Shown: positions 1 through 5,681 of the stretch, in pieces | Numbering within the stretch: the stretch's first letter is position 1 | Layout: every line of letters begins with the position of its first letter | Assembly: GCA_020849155.1 (NCBI GenBank) | Contig: JADLGU010000111.1 | Span: forward strand, 1 to 5,681 | DNA: 5,681 nt | DNA from: Rhodocyclaceae bacterium | Lineage (GTDB): Bacteria; Pseudomonadota; Gammaproteobacteria; Burkholderiales; Rhodocyclaceae | Direction of reading: 5' to 3' | Translations under genes and position numbers: made by a program | Notes under the pieces: generated by a model | Told to the model about the DNA's origin: nothing | Database searches by the model: none | The model's input: the letters and a program-made list of their open reading frames with translations, nothing else

Positions 1-1149
1 GCCCACACCCTGCCCAACCCGCGCGCCCAGCAGCTGGTGGTGGACATCGGCGGCGGTTCGACCGAATTCATCATCGGCCGCGACATCCAGCCGATCGAGC
101 TGGAGTCGCTCTACATGGGCTGCGTCGGCTTCAGCCTGAAGTACTTCCCGCGCGGCCGCATCGAAAAATCCGGCATGAAGGCGGCCGAGCTGGCGGCGCG
201 CAAGGAGCTCGAAGCCATCGTGCGCCAGTACCGCAAGACCGGCTGGGAGGAGGCGGTCGGCTCCAGCGGCACCGCCAAGGCGCTGGCCGATATCCTTGAA
301 CTGAACGGCTTATCCGGGGCGGGCGAGCCGGGCATCACCCGCGACGGACTGGAGCGCCTGCGCGGCATCCTGCTGCACGCCGGCGATGTCGGCAGGCTGA
401 CCTTGCAGGGCCTGCGCGCCGACCGGCTGCCCGTGCTGCCCGGCGGGCTGGCGATCATGCTGGCGGTGTTCAGGGAATTCAACCTGGAGCGCATGACCTT
501 TTCTGAGGGGGCGCTGCGCCTGGGCGTGCTCTACGACCTGCTCGGACGCTACCACCACCAGGACCTGCGCAACGCCACGGTGCAGCAGTTCATGCGCCGC
601 TACCAGGTCGATGCCAACCAGGCGGCGCGGGTGGCCGCCACCGCACGCGGCTTCCTGCTGCAGATGCTGCCGGAGGCCGTCGCCGAGGAGCATCCCGACG
701 CGCAGGTGCTCGGCTGGGCGGCGGCCCTGCACGAGATCGGCATCTCGGTGGCCCATTCCAGCTACCACAAGCACAGCGCCTACATTCTCGCCAACGCCGA
801 CATGCCGGGCTTCTCGCGGATGGACCAGGCGCGCCTGTCGCGCATCGTGCTGGCGCATCGCGGCAAGCTGGAACGGGTGCAGTCGATCATGGCGGACAGC
901 CCGGACTGGCCGATGATTTTCAGCCTGCGCCTGGCCGCGATCCTTCACCGGGCGCGAGACGACGCGCCGCTGCCGGCCATCACGGCGCGGCGCAGCGAGC
1001 GGGGCTTCGTCGTCGGCGTCGATCCGGCCTGGCTGGCCGGATCGCCGCTCAGCGCCGCGGCGCTGGACGAGGAAACCCGACAGTGGTCCGGCCTCGGCAT
1101 GGAGATTCGCATCAAGCCGGGACGCGGCAAGTCGCAAGCTGCGGCATAA
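1..1149 (+). CDS. ppx: Exopolyphosphatase (Ppx/GppA family), C-terminal part, 5' end cut by window
   Basis: Exopolyphosphatase releases orthophosphate from the ends of inorganic polyphosphate in the cytoplasm; the related GppA also hydrolyses pppGpp. The reading frame is open from base 1, so the true start lies outside the window and the GTG at 37 is internal. The visible 382 codons start just before the second phosphate-binding loop of the ASKHA-type ATPase fold, VVDIGGGSTEF (37-69). A second glycine loop, GSSGTAKA, lies at 259-282. The C-terminal helical HD-like domain follows, with HEIGIS (730-747) and HSSYHKHSAYIL (754-789). The tail, with ETRQW and a final basic stretch, matches the E. 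coli Ppx end as I recall it. E. coli Ppx has about 513 residues, so roughly the first 130 are missing here. The frame is intact to TAA at 1147-1149. Ppx is favoured over GppA because of the complete C-terminal domain, but substrate choice cannot be proven from sequence. Confidence 0.93.
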   Translation, partial: AHTLPNPRAQQLVVDIGGGSTEFIIGRDIQPIELESLYMGCVGFSLKYFPRGRIEKSGMKAAELAARKELEAIVRQYRKTGWEEAVGSSGTAKALADILELNGLSGAGEPGITRDGLERLRGILLHAGDVGRLTLQGLRADRLPVLPGGLAIMLAVFREFNLERMTFSEGALRLGVLYDLLGRYHHQDLRNATVQQFMRRYQVDANQAARVAATARGFLLQMLPEAVAEEHPDAQVLGWAAALHEIGISVAHSSYHKHSAYILANADMPGFSRMDQARLSRIVLAHRGKLERVQSIMADSPDWPMIFSLRLAAILHRARDDAPLPAITARRSERGFVVGVDPAWLAGSPLSAAALDEETRQWSGLGMEIRIKPGRGKSQAAA

Positions 1150-1191
1150 TGCGGCGTCATGCCGTCGGCAGCGGCGGCAAAAATAACCAAC

Positions 1192-1198
1192 GAGGGGG
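1192..1198 (+). promoter_or_regulatory. Ribosome binding site that decides the mlaE start
   Basis: The purine run GAGGGGG lies four bases before the GTG at 1203. It supports that codon as the start of the permease rather than the in-frame ATG at 1149, which overlaps the ppx stop as TAATG and has no Shine-Dalgarno-like sequence before it. The 18 codons between the two starts encode a low-complexity basic and glycine-rich stretch that does not look like part of a STAS domain. Confidence 0.6.
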
Positions 1199-1202
1199 CG
1201 GG

Positions 1203-2327
1203 GTGAGCGGCGCAAGCTTGGCGCTAGATACCGATGCGGAGGGCCGGCGCTGGCTGCGCCTGTCCGGCACCTGGCGGCTGATGGCCCTGGCGCCCCAGTT
1301 CGAAGCCCTGGCGGGCGAGCTCGACCGGCAAGCGGCCCAGCCCGGCATCGGCTGGGACCTGCAGGGGATCGAGTCGCTCGATTCGGTCGGCGCCATGCTG
1401 CTGTGGCGGGTCTGGCAGCGTCGCTATCCTGAAATCCTGCAGCTGCCGGACCGCCTCGAGCCGGTCTTCGAGCGGCTCTACGCCGCCGGCAAGACGCCCG
1501 AGGCCGGCCCGGAAGCGCCCCGGCCCTACGAATGGGTGGCGACCGTCGGCCGTCTCGCCATCGGCCTGTGGCGCCACGTCAGCGACTTCGTGGCCCTGAT
1601 CGGGCAACTGGTCCTCGACATCGCCCACCTGGCGCGCGTGCCCGGCGAAATCCCCTGGCGCGAGACCTCGGCCAATCTCTACAAGAGCGGCGTGCGGGCC
1701 ATGCCGGTGACGGCCCTGGTGGGCTTCCTGATCGGCATCGTGCTCTCCTATCTCTCGGCGCTGCAGCTGAAGAACTTCGGCGCCGACATCTTCATCGTGA
1801 ATATCCTCGGCATGGGCATCATCCGCGAGCTGGGGCCGGTGCTGGTGGCGGTGCTGGTGGCGGGCCGCTCCGGCTCGGCCCTGACTGCCCAGCTCGGCGT
1901 GATGCGCGTCACCGAGGAGATCGACGCGCTGGCCACCATGGGCGTCTCGCGCAGCCTGCGGCTGATCTTCCCGAAGGTCGCCGCGCTGGCCGTCGCCATG
2001 CCGCTGCTGGTGTTGTGGACCAGCGCCATCGCCCTGATGGGCGGCATGGTCTCGGCGCAGTTCCAGCTCGACATCTCCTATGGCTATTTCATCGACACCC
2101 TGCCCAAGGTGGTGCCGGTGGCCAACCTCTACATCGCCTCGCTCAAGGGCGTGGCCTTCGGCATGCTGGTGGCGCTGGTGGCCTGCCATTTCGGCCTGCG
2201 GGTGCGGCCCAACACCGAAAGCCTGTCATCGAACACCACCGCCTCGGTGGTCAGTTCGATCACAGTGGTGATCCTGGTCGATGCGCTGTTCGCCATCGCC
2301 ACCCGCAGCATCGGCATGCCGATATGA
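1203..2327 (+). CDS. mlaE: MlaE-type lipid ABC transporter permease with fused N-terminal STAS domain
   Basis: Inner-membrane permease subunit of an MCE (Mla-type) lipid transporter, 374 residues from GTG. E. coli MlaE has about 260 residues; the excess is an N-terminal domain. Residues 1-95 look like a STAS domain, with the DSxG-type motif LDSVGAML around D60-S61-G63, comparable to the separate E. coli protein MlaB. A linker of about 20 residues rich in Pro, Glu and Ala follows. The permease domain (about 110-374) has an amphipathic entry segment (about 117-145) and hydrophobic segments near 168-188, 197-220, 257-283, 304-329 and 346-368. The MlaE signature is clear: RELGPVLVAVLVAGRSGSA (208-226), then TEEIDALATMG (237-247), which includes the cytoplasmic loop expected to contact the ATPase. 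The stop overlaps the next start (ATGA), so it is very likely translated with mlaF. The family call is firm. Substrate and direction of transport are not visible. The start could also be ATG 1149. Confidence 0.92.
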   Translation: MSGASLALDTDAEGRRWLRLSGTWRLMALAPQFEALAGELDRQAAQPGIGWDLQGIESLDSVGAMLLWRVWQRRYPEILQLPDRLEPVFERLYAAGKTPEAGPEAPRPYEWVATVGRLAIGLWRHVSDFVALIGQLVLDIAHLARVPGEIPWRETSANLYKSGVRAMPVTALVGFLIGIVLSYLSALQLKNFGADIFIVNILGMGIIRELGPVLVAVLVAGRSGSALTAQLGVMRVTEEIDALATMGVSRSLRLIFPKVAALAVAMPLLVLWTSAIALMGGMVSAQFQLDISYGYFIDTLPKVVPVANLYIASLKGVAFGMLVALVACHFGLRVRPNTESLSSNTTASVVSSITVVILVDALFAIATRSIGMPI

Positions 2328-3103
2328 CCTCCGTTATCGAAATCGACCATCTGTCCACCCGCTTCGGCGAGCACTGGGTGCACCGCGACCTGAACCTGGA
2401 GATCCAGGCCGGCGAGGTGATGGCGCTGGTGGGCGGCTCGGGCAGCGGCAAGACCACCCTGCTCAGGCAGATGATCGGCCTGCTGCAGCCGAGCAAGGGG
2501 CAGATCCGGCTATTCGGCGAGCCCTTGTTCACCGGCAATGCCGAGCAGGAGCGCAACCTGCGCCGCCGCTTCGGCATGCTGTTCCAGTACGGCGCCCTGT
2601 ATTCGGCCTTCACGGTGTTCCAGAACATCGCCTTCCCGCTGCGCGAGCTGGGGGTGGTGGACGAGGACCTGATCCACGACCTGGTGATGCTCAAGCTGTC
2701 GATGGTCGAGCTGCTGCCGCGCCATGCCTGGCTGATGCCCTCGGAACTGTCGGGCGGCATGATCAAGCGCGTCGCCCTGGCCCGCGCCCTGTCGATGGAG
2801 CCGGAGCTGCTGCTGCTCGACGAGCCGACCGCCGGCCTCGATCCCGACCGCAGCGAGTCCTTCGTCAAGCTGATCCGCAGCCTGCACCGGCAACTGGGGC
2901 TGACGGTGGTGCTGGTGACCCACGACCTGGACACCCTGGCCGGACTGGCCACCCGCGTTGCGGTGCTGGCCGAACAGCGTATACTCGCCCTGGGAACGAT
3001 TGACGACATCATGCAGGTCGATCATCCCTTCATCCGCAATTTCTTCTGCTGCGACCGGGCTCAGCGGGCGCTGCAGAGCCGTGCATCCGAGGGAGTCGCT
3101 TAA
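2324..3103 (+). CDS. mlaF: MlaF-type ABC transporter ATP-binding protein
   Basis: Cytoplasmic ATPase that powers the MlaE/MlaD lipid transporter, 259 residues. All nucleotide-binding motifs are intact: Walker A GGSGSGKT (37-44), Q-loop Gln88 in FQYGALYSAFTVFQN, ABC signature LSGGM (142-146), Walker B LLLLDE (162-167), D-loop AGLDP (170-174) and switch His200 in VTHD. The segment around GALYSAFTVFQNIAFPLRE is typical of the MlaF/Ttg2A/TGD3 branch rather than of nutrient importers. The ATG overlaps the mlaE stop as ATGA, and no Shine-Dalgarno-like sequence is seen upstream, which suggests translational coupling. A longer reading frame runs upstream in this frame over mlaE, but it is an Arg/Gly/Ala-rich shadow and not an extension. 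The C-terminal tail (about 226-259) includes Cys242-Cys243 and does not resemble the extended tail I recall for E. coli MlaF (about 269 residues). Confidence 0.95.
   Translation: MTSVIEIDHLSTRFGEHWVHRDLNLEIQAGEVMALVGGSGSGKTTLLRQMIGLLQPSKGQIRLFGEPLFTGNAEQERNLRRRFGMLFQYGALYSAFTVFQNIAFPLRELGVVDEDLIHDLVMLKLSMVELLPRHAWLMPSELSGGMIKRVALARALSMEPELLLLDEPTAGLDPDRSESFVKLIRSLHRQLGLTVVLVTHDLDTLAGLATRVAVLAEQRILALGTIDDIMQVDHPFIRNFFCCDRAQRALQSRASEGVA
3089..3095 (+). promoter_or_regulatory. Ribosome binding site of mlaD inside the end of mlaF
   Basis: GAGGGAG lies in the last codons of mlaF, 11 bases before the ATG at 3107. This spacing is a little long but acceptable. With only three bases between the mlaF stop and the mlaD start, the arrangement supports ATG 3107 and coupled translation. 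Confidence 0.5.
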
Positions 3104-3106
3104 AAC

Positions 3107-4024
3107 ATGGAGAACAGGGCTCACGCGCTCGCCGCCGGGATCTTTACGCTATTGCTCGGGCTGGCCATCGCCGCCACCGTTTTCTGGTTCTCCGGCAAGC
3201 GCGAAGCGACCAACGAATACATCCTGGTCACCAAGGGGAATATCTCGGGCCTCAACACCCAGGCCCAGGTGCGCTTCCGCGGCATCCGCGCCGGCAAGGT
3301 GCAGGACATCGAGCTCGACCCCAAGGACCCGCGCAGCATCCTGATCAGCATCAGCGTCGCCGCCGACCTGCCGATCACCAAGGGCACCACGGCGCGTCTG
3401 CATCACCAGGGCGTCACCGGCCTGGCCTCGATCCTGCTCGAGGACAAGGGCGACAAGCCCGAGCCGCTCACCAGCGCCGACGGCGAGCCGCCGCGCATCG
3501 CCCTGCTGCCTGGCTTCATGGACACCCTGAGCGACAACGCCGCCGAGCTGATGAAGCAGATGCACCTGGTCGCCGAACGCACCACCGTGCTGCTCTCGGA
3601 ACAGAACGTCAAGCGCATCGGCCAGACCCTGGCCAATGTCGAGACCGCCACCGCCGGCCTCTCCGGCAGCATGCAGGACCTGCCGCAGCTGATGGCCTCG
3701 CTCAAGAAAGCCCTGAGCGACGACAACCTGAAACGGCTGAGCGCCACCCTGGCCAACATGGAAAAAGCCAGCGGCGAGGCGGCGCCGCTGATCGCCAACC
3801 TGCAAGGCGTGGCGAAGAAGCTCGACGGGCTGCTTGGCGAATCAGGCGGCGAGATCACCCAGACCACCCTGCCGCGCCTGAACGCGCTGCTGCAGGAACT
3901 GGCAGTCAACTCCCGGCAGATGACCCGCCTGCTCGATCAGCTCGAGGAGTCCCCCAGCATGCTGGTCTTCGGCCGCGGCGCGCCCCGGCCCGGACCGGGC
4001 GAGGCGGGCTTCCGGGTGCAGTGA
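3107..4024 (+). CDS. mlaD: MlaD-type MCE-domain lipid-binding protein with long helical C-terminal tail
   Basis: Periplasmic substrate-binding component of the MCE transporter, 305 residues. One N-terminal membrane helix (about 8-29, AAGIFTLLLGLAIAATVFWF) anchors it with no cleavage site, as usual for MlaD. The single MCE domain spans about 37-113: GNISGLNTQAQVRFRGIRAGKV is the conserved core, and VTGLASILLED (103-113) marks its end, with hydrophobic residues expected to line the ring pore. Residues about 136-280 are predicted helical, with heptad-like Leu/Ala spacing and an internal repeat (164-184 and 204-224). The tail ESPSMLVFGR...PGPGE (281-299) is a common ending of MCE proteins of this type. 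E. coli MlaD has about 183 residues, so the helical part is a large extension, more like PqiB or mycobacterial Mce proteins in layout. It probably forms a hexamer on the permease; that is known for MlaD and inferred here. Confidence 0.93.
   Translation: MENRAHALAAGIFTLLLGLAIAATVFWFSGKREATNEYILVTKGNISGLNTQAQVRFRGIRAGKVQDIELDPKDPRSILISISVAADLPITKGTTARLHHQGVTGLASILLEDKGDKPEPLTSADGEPPRIALLPGFMDTLSDNAAELMKQMHLVAERTTVLLSEQNVKRIGQTLANVETATAGLSGSMQDLPQLMASLKKALSDDNLKRLSATLANMEKASGEAAPLIANLQGVAKKLDGLLGESGGEITQTTLPRLNALLQELAVNSRQMTRLLDQLEESPSMLVFGRGAPRPGPGEAGFRVQ
3596..3778 (+). repeat. Internal protein-level repeat in the helical tail of MlaD
   Basis: Residues 164-184 (SEQNVKRIGQTLANVETATAG) and 204-224 (SDDNLKRLSATLANMEKASGE) align without gaps at an offset of exactly 40 residues. 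By my count 10 of 21 positions are identical, including N, KR, TLAN and E, and most of the others are conservative changes. The DNA has diverged at third positions, so the duplication, if real, is old. It lies in the region predicted to be helical after the MCE domain. It may reflect a structural period of the helix bundle or tunnel rather than a recent duplication. Confidence 0.55.
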
Positions 4025-4026
4025 GG
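4023..4026 (+). promoter_or_regulatory. Ribosome binding site overlapping the mlaD stop; decides the lipoprotein start
   Basis: GAGG overlaps the mlaD stop codon (TGAGG) and lies six bases before ATG 4033. It favours ATG 4033 over the in-frame GTG 4021, which would put Arg and Glu before the signal peptide and lacks a clear site of its own. Confidence 0.6.
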
Positions 4027-4032
4027 TTAGAA

Positions 4033-4638
4033 ATGAAAGCCCTGTTCCCTTTGCTCGTGTCCCTGCTCCTGACGGCCTGCATCGGCGGCGCCAATGCTCC
4101 CTCCAAGGTCGCTCATTACGACCTCGGCGCCATCCAGCCGGCGCCCAACAACCGCATCGTCGCCAGCCTGCGCGGCATCGACGTGTTCCCCGTCGCCTGG
4201 ATCGACACTCCGGCCATGCAGTACCGCCTGCAATATGCCGCCAACCAGCGGCGGCAGAACTATGCCGAGAGCCGTTGGGTGGCGCCGCCGGCCGAGCTGC
4301 TCGGCCATGCCCTCAAGAAGCGCATGCTCTCGGGCGAGGCGGCCGGCGCCTGCCGGCTGCGGGTGGACCTGGACGAATTCATCCAGGTATTCGATTCGCC
4401 GAAGTCCAGCCGGGCCTTGATCGAAGTCCAGGTCCAGCTGCTGGCGCCCTCCGGGGGAGATCTGCTGGCCAGGCGCAGCTTCAGCCTGTCGCGAGCCGCC
4501 GCGAGCGCCGATGCCGGCGGCGGCGTGGCGGCGCTGGCGGCCGCCATCGAGGCGCTGTCGAACGAACTGCACGACTGGCTGGGCGGCCTTGACCGGCCTG
4601 CGACGGCGGGATCGAATATCGCTCAGCGCTGCCGCTGA
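4033..4638 (+). CDS. pqiC: PqiC-like ABC-type transport auxiliary lipoprotein
   Basis: Predicted outer-membrane lipoprotein of the ABC-transport auxiliary family (PqiC-like), 201 residues from ATG 4033. A short lipoprotein signal peptide, MKALFPLLVSLLLTAC, ends in a lipobox with LTA before Cys16. Position +2 is Ile rather than Asp, so Lol sorting to the outer membrane is expected. After the linker, the family layout is recognisable: a start around VAHYDLG (26-32), a strand with GIDVFPVAWIDTPAMQYRL (48-66), then YAESRWVAPPAELLGHALKKRM (77-98), the usual SRW-type motif and helix, then a beta-rich half ending in a helix near 163-185. E. coli PqiC works with the MCE protein PqiB; here the partner is probably the MlaD-type protein whose stop lies eight bases upstream. 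Two further Cys residues (107, 200) could form a disulfide. The gene symbol is by family resemblance, as no PqiA or PqiB is present here. Confidence 0.83.
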   Translation: MKALFPLLVSLLLTACIGGANAPSKVAHYDLGAIQPAPNNRIVASLRGIDVFPVAWIDTPAMQYRLQYAANQRRQNYAESRWVAPPAELLGHALKKRMLSGEAAGACRLRVDLDEFIQVFDSPKSSRALIEVQVQLLAPSGGDLLARRSFSLSRAAASADAGGGVAALAAAIEALSNELHDWLGGLDRPATAGSNIAQRCR

Positions 4639-4653
4639 ACCGGTTCCGGCGGC

Positions 4654-4660
4654 AAGGAGG
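4654..4660 (+). promoter_or_regulatory. Strong ribosome binding site of the acyl-CoA synthetase gene
   Basis: AAGGAGG is a near-perfect anti-16S match and the strongest site in the window. Two ATG codons follow in tandem, at 4663 and 4666. The spacing is two bases to the first and five to the second, so the second is the better start. The difference is a single Met. Confidence 0.7.
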
Positions 4661-4665
4661 AGATG

Positions 4666-5681
4666 ATGCCGGAAAGTCCCTACACCTTCGGTCTCGACAA
4701 GAACGCTGCCAACTACACGCCGTTGTCGCCGCTCTCTTTCATCGAGCGCACGGCGCAAGTCTTCCCGCAACGCACCTCGGCGATCCACGGCGCACGGCGC
4801 TTTACCTGGGCGGAAACCTATGCCCGCTGCCGCCGCTTGGCTTCCGCACTGGCCGCGCTCGGCATCGGCAAGAACGACACCGTTGCCGTCATGCTCGCCA
4901 ACACGCCCGAGATGGCAGAGTGCCATTTCGGCGTGCCGATGGCCGGGGCAGTGCTCAACACCCTGAACACCCGGCTCGACGCCGAGGCCATCGCCTTCAT
5001 GCTGGGCCACGGCGAGGCCAAGGCACTGATCACCGACCGGGAGTTCTCTCCGACGATTGCGAGGGCGCTGGCCCTGGCTGGACGCGAGATGCTGGTGATC
5101 GACGTCGACGATCCCGAATACGCCGGGCCGGGCGAGCGCCTCGGCGGCGTCGAGTACGAGGCCTTCCTCGCCGGCGGCGATCCCGCCTTCGCCTGGCAGG
5201 GGCCGGCCGACGAGTGGGACGCCATCTCGCTCAACTACACCTCGGGCACCACCGGCAACCCGAAGGGCGTGGTCTACCACCACCGCGGCGCCTATCTCAA
5301 CGCCGTGTCGAACATCGTTTCCTGGGGCATGCCGCCGCACGCGGTGTACCTGTGGACCCTGCCGATGTTCCATTGCAACGGCTGGTGCTTCCCGTGGACC
5401 ATGGCGGCGAATGCCGGCACCAACGTCTGCCTGCGCCGCGTCGAGGCGAAAGCCATCCTCGACGCCATCCGCGCGCACAAGGTGACCCACTACTGCGGCG
5501 CGCCGATCGTGCACTCGATGCTGATCGATGCGCCGGCGGAATGGCGCGAGGGCATTACGCACAAAGTCAGTGCGCTGGTGGCGGCGGCGCCGCCGCCGGC
5601 CTCGATGATCGAGGGCATGAACAGGATCGGCTTCGACATCACCCACGTCTACGGCCTCACCGAGACCTACGGCCCGGCCGC
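4666..5681 (+). CDS. Acyl-CoA synthetase (AMP-forming), N-terminal part, 3' end cut by window
   Basis: Member of the adenylate-forming superfamily, which activates a carboxylic acid with ATP to an acyl-adenylate and transfers it to CoA. The frame is open to the window end (338 codons plus two bases of about 540 expected). The N-terminus NYTPLSPLSFIERTAQVFP (about residues 16-34) is typical of a subgroup that includes Thermus long-chain acyl-CoA synthetase-like, plant AAE-like and DmdB-like enzymes. The P-loop motif YTSGTTGNPKG is at 191-201, the subgroup motif LPMFHCNGWCFPWT at 232-245, and the adenine-binding motif YGLTETYGP at 329-337. An Ala/Pro run with three prolines (5584-5601) precedes the latter. 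The C-terminal domain with the catalytic Lys lies outside the window. The chain length of the substrate (medium or long fatty acid, or a small thio or aromatic acid) cannot be decided. It starts 27 bases after the lipoprotein stop, so it may be the last gene of the same operon. Confidence 0.9.
   Translation, partial: MPESPYTFGLDKNAANYTPLSPLSFIERTAQVFPQRTSAIHGARRFTWAETYARCRRLASALAALGIGKNDTVAVMLANTPEMAECHFGVPMAGAVLNTLNTRLDAEAIAFMLGHGEAKALITDREFSPTIARALALAGREMLVIDVDDPEYAGPGERLGGVEYEAFLAGGDPAFAWQGPADEWDAISLNYTSGTTGNPKGVVYHHRGAYLNAVSNIVSWGMPPHAVYLWTLPMFHCNGWCFPWTMAANAGTNVCLRRVEAKAILDAIRAHKVTHYCGAPIVHSMLIDAPAEWREGITHKVSALVAAAPPPASMIEGMNRIGFDITHVYGLTETYGPA

Noticed and set aside
1145..1150. CATAAT, similar to a -10 promoter element, before the permease
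   Set aside because: No acceptable -35 element lies 16-18 bases upstream (the bases there are GC-rich), so a sigma-70 promoter is not supported.
1142..1164. Inverted repeat CGGCAT / ATGCCG with an 11-base loop at the end of ppx
   Set aside because: The stem is only six pairs, its left arm lies in the ppx end, and no T run follows, so it is not supported as a terminator. An operator role cannot be excluded but nothing supports it.
310..1215. Minus-strand frame of 301 codons opposite ppx
   Set aside because: Low-complexity Arg/Gln/His-rich shadow of the ppx codons with no domain, and no promoter or ribosome binding site was seen.
1532..2323. Upstream extension of the ATPase frame across the permease gene
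   Set aside because: The sequence is Arg/Gly/Ala/His-rich and lacks any family motif. The permease frame over the same bases carries the MlaE signature, and the ATPase aligns from the ATG at 2324.
4637..4646. Perfect 10-base palindrome GAACCGGTTC at the lipoprotein stop
   Set aside because: It has no loop for a hairpin and no T run, and a single short palindrome in GC-rich DNA is expected by chance.
5584..5601. Ala-Pro run with three consecutive prolines in the acyl-CoA synthetase
   Set aside because: Proline runs at this place are common in the adenylating family; it may need EF-P for smooth translation but is not unusual.
4027..5646. Long open frame on the minus strand (539 codons) opposite the lipoprotein and acyl-CoA synthetase genes
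   Set aside because: Its translation is Arg/Gly/His/Val-rich with no recognisable domain. It is the usual antisense shadow of GC-rich codons, while the + strand shows clear conserved motifs throughout the same bases.

Overview
The window reads as a high-GC Gram-negative chromosome segment, most likely from a betaproteobacterium. A Rhodocyclales- or Burkholderiales-like origin is a guess from base composition, codon use and gene types, since no marker gene is present. Codons strongly prefer G or C at the third position. An outer-membrane-type lipoprotein signal and an Mla/MCE lipid transporter show that the cell has two membranes. All six genes lie on the + strand and are tightly packed. No tRNA, rRNA, CRISPR array, insertion sequence or other mobile element was seen.

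Layout: (1) 1-1149 is the 3' three quarters of an exopolyphosphatase gene (ppx), cut by the left edge. (2) A 53-base gap follows, with no convincing terminator. (3) 1203-4638 is a four-gene MCE lipid-transport operon: an MlaE-type permease with an N-terminal STAS domain, an MlaF-type ATPase, an MlaD-type MCE protein with a long helical tail, and a PqiC-like auxiliary lipoprotein. Start and stop codons overlap or lie a few bases apart through the cluster. (4) 4666 to the right edge is the N-terminal part of an acyl-CoA synthetase of the AMP-forming adenylating superfamily, cut by the window end.

How the genes work together: the permease and ATPase should form the inner-membrane ABC engine. The MCE protein, anchored by one N-terminal helix, should form a ring or tunnel in the periplasm. 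The lipoprotein should sit at the outer membrane as a docking partner. Together they would move phospholipids or other hydrophobic molecules between the membranes. Compared with E. coli mlaFEDCB, the STAS protein (MlaB) appears fused to the permease, the soluble carrier MlaC is absent from this locus, and a PqiC-type lipoprotein stands in its place. The acyl-CoA synthetase immediately downstream could activate fatty acids. A link to the transporter is plausible from position only. Ppx hydrolyses polyphosphate and has no obvious functional tie to the transporter.

I see no evidence for a wholly undescribed system. The most interesting points are the hybrid Mla/Pqi composition of the operon and an internal helical repeat in the MCE protein.
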